A stretch of DNA of 64,000 nt from Pseudorasbora parva (lineage: Eukaryota > Chordata > Actinopteri > Cypriniformes > Gobionidae), in NCBI RefSeq assembly GCF_024679245.1, contig NC_090173.1, positions 25,324,160-25,388,159 of the forward strand. The letters are read 5' to 3'. A program made the translations under genes and the position numbers. This document shows, in pieces, positions 60,165-64,000 of the stretch. How positions within the stretch are numbered: the first letter of the stretch is position 1; each line of letters begins with the position of its first letter. The notes beneath the pieces were generated by a model that saw only the letters and a list, made by a program, of their open reading frames with translations, had not been told where the DNA came from and did not search any database.

Positions 60165-62740
60165 CATCTGTCGTCCACTATTTTTTATGGTCTTTGGTCG
60201 TGCATCATCAGAAATTAATCTCCGACGTGTGTACACACATGCGTGTTCACACATGCATGTTCACGCCATAGCAGTTGCTTGGAGATTAATATTTTATAAA
60301 TAAATGTTACATGAAACGTTTTAAATGCTACATTTATAATGTATTTACTACCTTTCTTTCGTAGTTAAAGCTGCATATTATACCATCAATGGAGGGAAAG
60401 AAACCTCTCATATTTCTTTAAAAGATCATTTGTGTTCCGAAGATGAACGAAAGTCTTACGGGTTTGGAAGGATGGGTAATTAGCCTAATGAGAACATTTT
60501 GTTTTCGGGTGAACTTAGAGTTGAACAAAATTCCAACCCTTTTAGACTAGGCTATGCATAGCCTACATTTGCATTAAAAAAAATGATCATAATAATATCC
60601 AGATTCCACCTGTAGAATAAAGTCCCCAATGTTTTGACAGTGCAGTCGAGATTTAGTCTATATCTGTGTAGGAACAGGTGTGATTTCGCAAAGAAACTAG
60701 TATCTCTGTAATTAGGAGCCGGTGGTTTGAGTTGCACAAGATGTAATTTGTCTCATTTTTTAGATGCTTTTTCTCACCACCAATTTGTAGTCACAGAGGA
60801 AGTGTGTGTGTTGTCGCCTCAGTTAGTCCCCTCTTGAGGATCTTCAGGATCTTATTTCACACAGAATAAGTTCACACAGAATATGCAATCTTTTTTCACA
60901 TTTTCTGTAGTATTATTTTGTCAGTCTGATAAACATTTCCTGCTGACAAAATGCATTGCGCTTTGTAGACACATTCTGATTATTAGCATATTTCATTTGA
61001 GTTATTATTTGCTGTAACATTTTAGATAAGATAGACAGTAATTATAGATGTAGTCTCACACAAAAAGAAACCGTTATTTGAAAAGTATTTTAATATACAA
61101 CAAATTCATAGAAACACTGCAAATACAGTGAAGCAAAAGTAAGGAAGTGAATAGTAACATTGTGTCTGATGCTATTTTGATGTCCAGATAACTATGTCAG
61201 CAGTGTCTTACACAAGTATATTTTCTGTGAGTCATCTGGAGGTGTGTTTGTTTTGTGTATGTGGTTGAAACTGCATTTATAACCTCTTGTGTAACGGATC
61301 TAAGATTTCTAAATAGCAGCCGCATGTCACTTTAAGAGAGCAACCATCTGTGTTTTTTTTATTTTCAGATTTTTATATGATTTCATTTTATTATAATTTA
61401 AAAGCATTAGTCATATATGTAGTTGTCATTTGATTTATCATAAAATTGATTCATATAATTGATTCATAATTTTATTATTATTATTAAAGTCATTTTATAA
61501 TTTTATATTACTTATTTTCTTGTTGCATTGCTTGCTAGGACATAAGATAATATCTCCATTTCAAGGTTTTTAACATCACACAGGACGTCTCCTCCTTCTG
61601 GCCAGTTGCATAAACCACTTAGTCTTAAAAGTAAGTCATCTAATTTTTTTCTTTAAGACTGGTCCTAACTTTTTAAAATCTGTTACATAAAATGGTAGAT
61701 CGGTCAACTGCTCCAGCGGCCGTGCTCAGCTCCACAACACTCGGTCCTGCTCTGCTTTACACTACAGTAACGTTAATAACGGCATCCATGAACATGAGTC
61801 CTATTTTCCACCGGCTGTAAGGTGAAGACCACATGTCCCAAGATACTGCGCTGACACTTGGCGTCATCAAACTACGCCTTTGTTTAGAATAGGCGCCCTC
61901 CAGTGGACGGAAAGTTGCATATTGCACCTTTAACATAGTGGCTAAGTTTATGCAATAGCCCTTGTGTTCTTACCTGGATGTCTCAGTCAAACTCTCAAGC
62001 TGATTATCTTCTGGCAGGGACTTTGCATCATGGGGTCGGATCTGATGTGGCAATATGGATCAAAGACCATTTTTGGAGTCACTCACTGACTAATGATAAA
62101 TGTTAAACAGATAAACAAACTGGAAATAGAATCTGTTGATATTTCTACAGAGAGATTTGATGCCTAATGAGCAGTGCATCATTTCACATACCGATTTCAT
62201 CATGACGACTGAAGGAAATAGGATTTATTTGAAAACCAGTCCAGTTCTCTGAGATCAAGTTTTGTCCGTTGAGGTGTCTAGCCTCTGTCACACTGCACTA
62301 TGTGTACTCAATTTTGCCAAGTAAGACATGTTGGATCTATCACAATCAATCTATTGGATCTATCTTTCACGCGCAGTAGTCAGCGTGCAGTGGAGCCGGT
62401 AAATCAAAAGGTCCCGCCCACATTCCGGCCTAATACACAACTAGGCCTAATAAACAGTTATGGAATTGTAAAAAATTTAAGTTTAAGCTCCAATCTTCTC
62501 CCGAATTTCCTGAAAAATGTTAGGTGGTGTTGCAGTGACTACTCAGAGAAGCTGTCAATCATAACGTCACACCCCAGTTTTTATATTATCAAATAACTAA
62601 TTAAAACTAAACTTATTTAAAGAACGAACCCTTGAGTGTTCTAACATCAACGTTATAAAAACTGCCTAAAATGAGAGAATTCATCTTTGGAAAAAATGTA
62701 GTTGTGTGTAATTTGATTGTTTAGTTTGTCTATATCCCAT
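60165..62740. other. Intergenic DNA, no gene seen
   Basis: It contains a repeat tail (GAAAGTCTTACGGGTTTGGA, about 60,448) and an apparent right end of another TTAA-type element, GCATATTGCACCTTTAA, at 61,917-61,933, whose left end I could not find. No conserved coding sequence. Confidence 0.5.
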
Positions 62741-62743
62741 TAA

Positions 62744-63508
62744 AGGGTTACTTCAGCGATTAGCATATGGCTATATATCAGTAGAAACCCTGGAGTATAT
62801 TCAAATGATTGTGCTTCCCCCCCTCATGTCCCCCTGAGACAAGGGATTTATGCATTTTATTTCTGGAAAAATTCCTCCCATGATGCAAATTGACAATATT
62901 TGCGTCATCTTTGGAATTTTTGGCCAGAGGCTAAAGACTACAGCCAGCAGAGGGAGCTATTTCCTCATGTTTTACACCCACGCATAGGGGATGGGAGATC
63001 ACACTCACAGTTTAGCTCGCAGCTGCAGGCATTCAAGTAAACGGAGCTAAGCTGAGCAATGTAAGTGTTTTAACTTCTTATCATTAATTTTTATAAAAGT
63101 TAAGATTCCAAAGGCATGAACTGAAAACGCGCCAGACTGAACTCGCGTTGTGAATGTATGCCGCGAGTGTGGTCGTGTTTAACTCAGCTCTCATCACGAG
63201 AGCTCATCAGTTAAATGTAACTCCTGCAGCTCACGCGGCGATGCGATCATTATATTAAACAGACACGTTCAGTATTTAATTGTAGTGTTTGTTCTCCAAC
63301 TCACAGTAATCCAGTAGCGGTGGCTTTGGGAATGGGATTTGTATTTGAATTCTGGGAATTGTAGTCTTTCATCCCCATGAGACAAAAATACATTTTCTGT
63401 CTTTTCTCAGTCTAGAAGGCACCAAATAAAAAAAATAATTTCACATTTCTATTACATTAATGATGCAGTTTAAATACAGATTCATCTTTTCATCGCTGAA
63501 GTACCCCT
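62744..63508. mobile_element. TTAA-flanked inverted-repeat element, further family
   Basis: The left end AGGGTTACTTCAGCGAT and the right end ATCGCTGAAGTACCCCT are inverted repeats between TTAA sites 62740-62743 and 63509-63512. The length is 765 bases. No transposase frame. Confidence 0.82.
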
Positions 63509-63633
63509 TTAACTTTAATGGGGTGGGGTTTATGACCTATAATGCATCCAGCCACCTGGGGGGGCGATTGAGATGTTTTGGTTTTTCAAGACTCATGTGG
63601 CACACTTTTCTACACAAAGCGACACTACATTAA

Positions 63634-63926
63634 AGCTACACTGTGTAACTTTTTTAGTTTATTCTTAGCTAAAATCACTTAGTTCTTTCAAAAATATATG
63701 TGCTCATTAATGTATATTTACTTCTTTCAAGTAATAATGCATTCTCGTAATTTTATAATATACCATTGAAAATACATACGTGTTGAGGGTTCGGATGGCG
63801 GTCGCCTTGTTGCTCCTCCATCTTGAAAGTACATTTGCCAAAGAGGGACATACCCGTAAATTCAAGCTTCGCCTTTCGCGTTTTTACATTCGATGGCACT
63901 GTGTCGAATGTGAAGAGGAGGATTGC
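63634..63926. mobile_element. TTAA MITE, copy D, truncated
   Basis: The left end with TTAA at 63630-63633 matches the other copies, but homology stops near 63,926 (after GAGGAGGATTGC), so the right third is missing or replaced. Confidence 0.8.
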
Positions 63927-64000
63927 TTGAGGCTGCTATATGATGATGGAGGATCACTCTTAAACCCCTTTCACACTGCACGTCGGACCCGCAATATTCT

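Overview
The window looks like nuclear DNA of a ray-finned fish, most likely a cyprinid. The three protein-coding genes are split into short exons with GT/AG borders, and their predicted proteins resemble vertebrate orthologues closely. The intergenic DNA is AT-rich, full of CA/GA/AT microsatellites, and crowded with DNA transposons (Tc1-like, hAT-like and TTAA-flanked families), the mix usual in carp-family genomes. No species can be named from the sequence alone.

All three host genes lie on the minus strand, so they read from right to left. mettl2a (coding 52320 down to 45035, 9 exons, 353 aa predicted) is a tRNA m3C methyltransferase. tlk2 (coding 42503 down to 22096, 20 exons, 697 aa predicted) is the Tousled-like kinase 2. 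mrc2 (Endo180/uPARAP, coding 17518 down to 906) runs off the left edge; only its first 8 coding exons (498 codons) are present, covering the signal peptide, ricin-B domain, fibronectin II domain, C-type lectin domain 1 and most of domain 2. The order METTL2A-TLK2-MRC2 with shared orientation is the same as on human 17q23, which supports all three calls. The genes work in unrelated processes; the link is conserved synteny, not an operon.

Layout: 1-900 Tc1-type debris; 906-17518 mrc2, whose introns hold microsatellites, a TTAA-flanked element with internal tandem repeats and a MITE; 17.5-22.1 kb mrc2/tlk2 intergenic region; 22.1-43.6 kb tlk2, whose introns hold two hAT-like elements with perfect 8-bp target duplications, THAP-domain (Kolobok-like) elements, a tRNA-derived SINE and several inverted-repeat elements; 45.0-52.3 kb mettl2a; 52963-57283 a young LTR retrotransposon inside an AT microsatellite; 57.3-64 kb gene-free DNA with MITEs and a long inverted repeat.

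The most interesting items are mobile. The LTR element has one 1357-codon reading frame in the order SCAN-like gag, protease, integrase, reverse transcriptase, RNase H. Integrase before reverse transcriptase is the rare Gmr1 arrangement among Ty3/gypsy-type elements. Its 5' LTR has lost more than half its length, so gag lacks its own start. Second, at least five different element families share TTAA target sites and termini beginning AG; one of them still carries a THAP zinc-finger reading frame, which points to the Kolobok superfamily. I found no evidence of a wholly new system, and no additional host gene.
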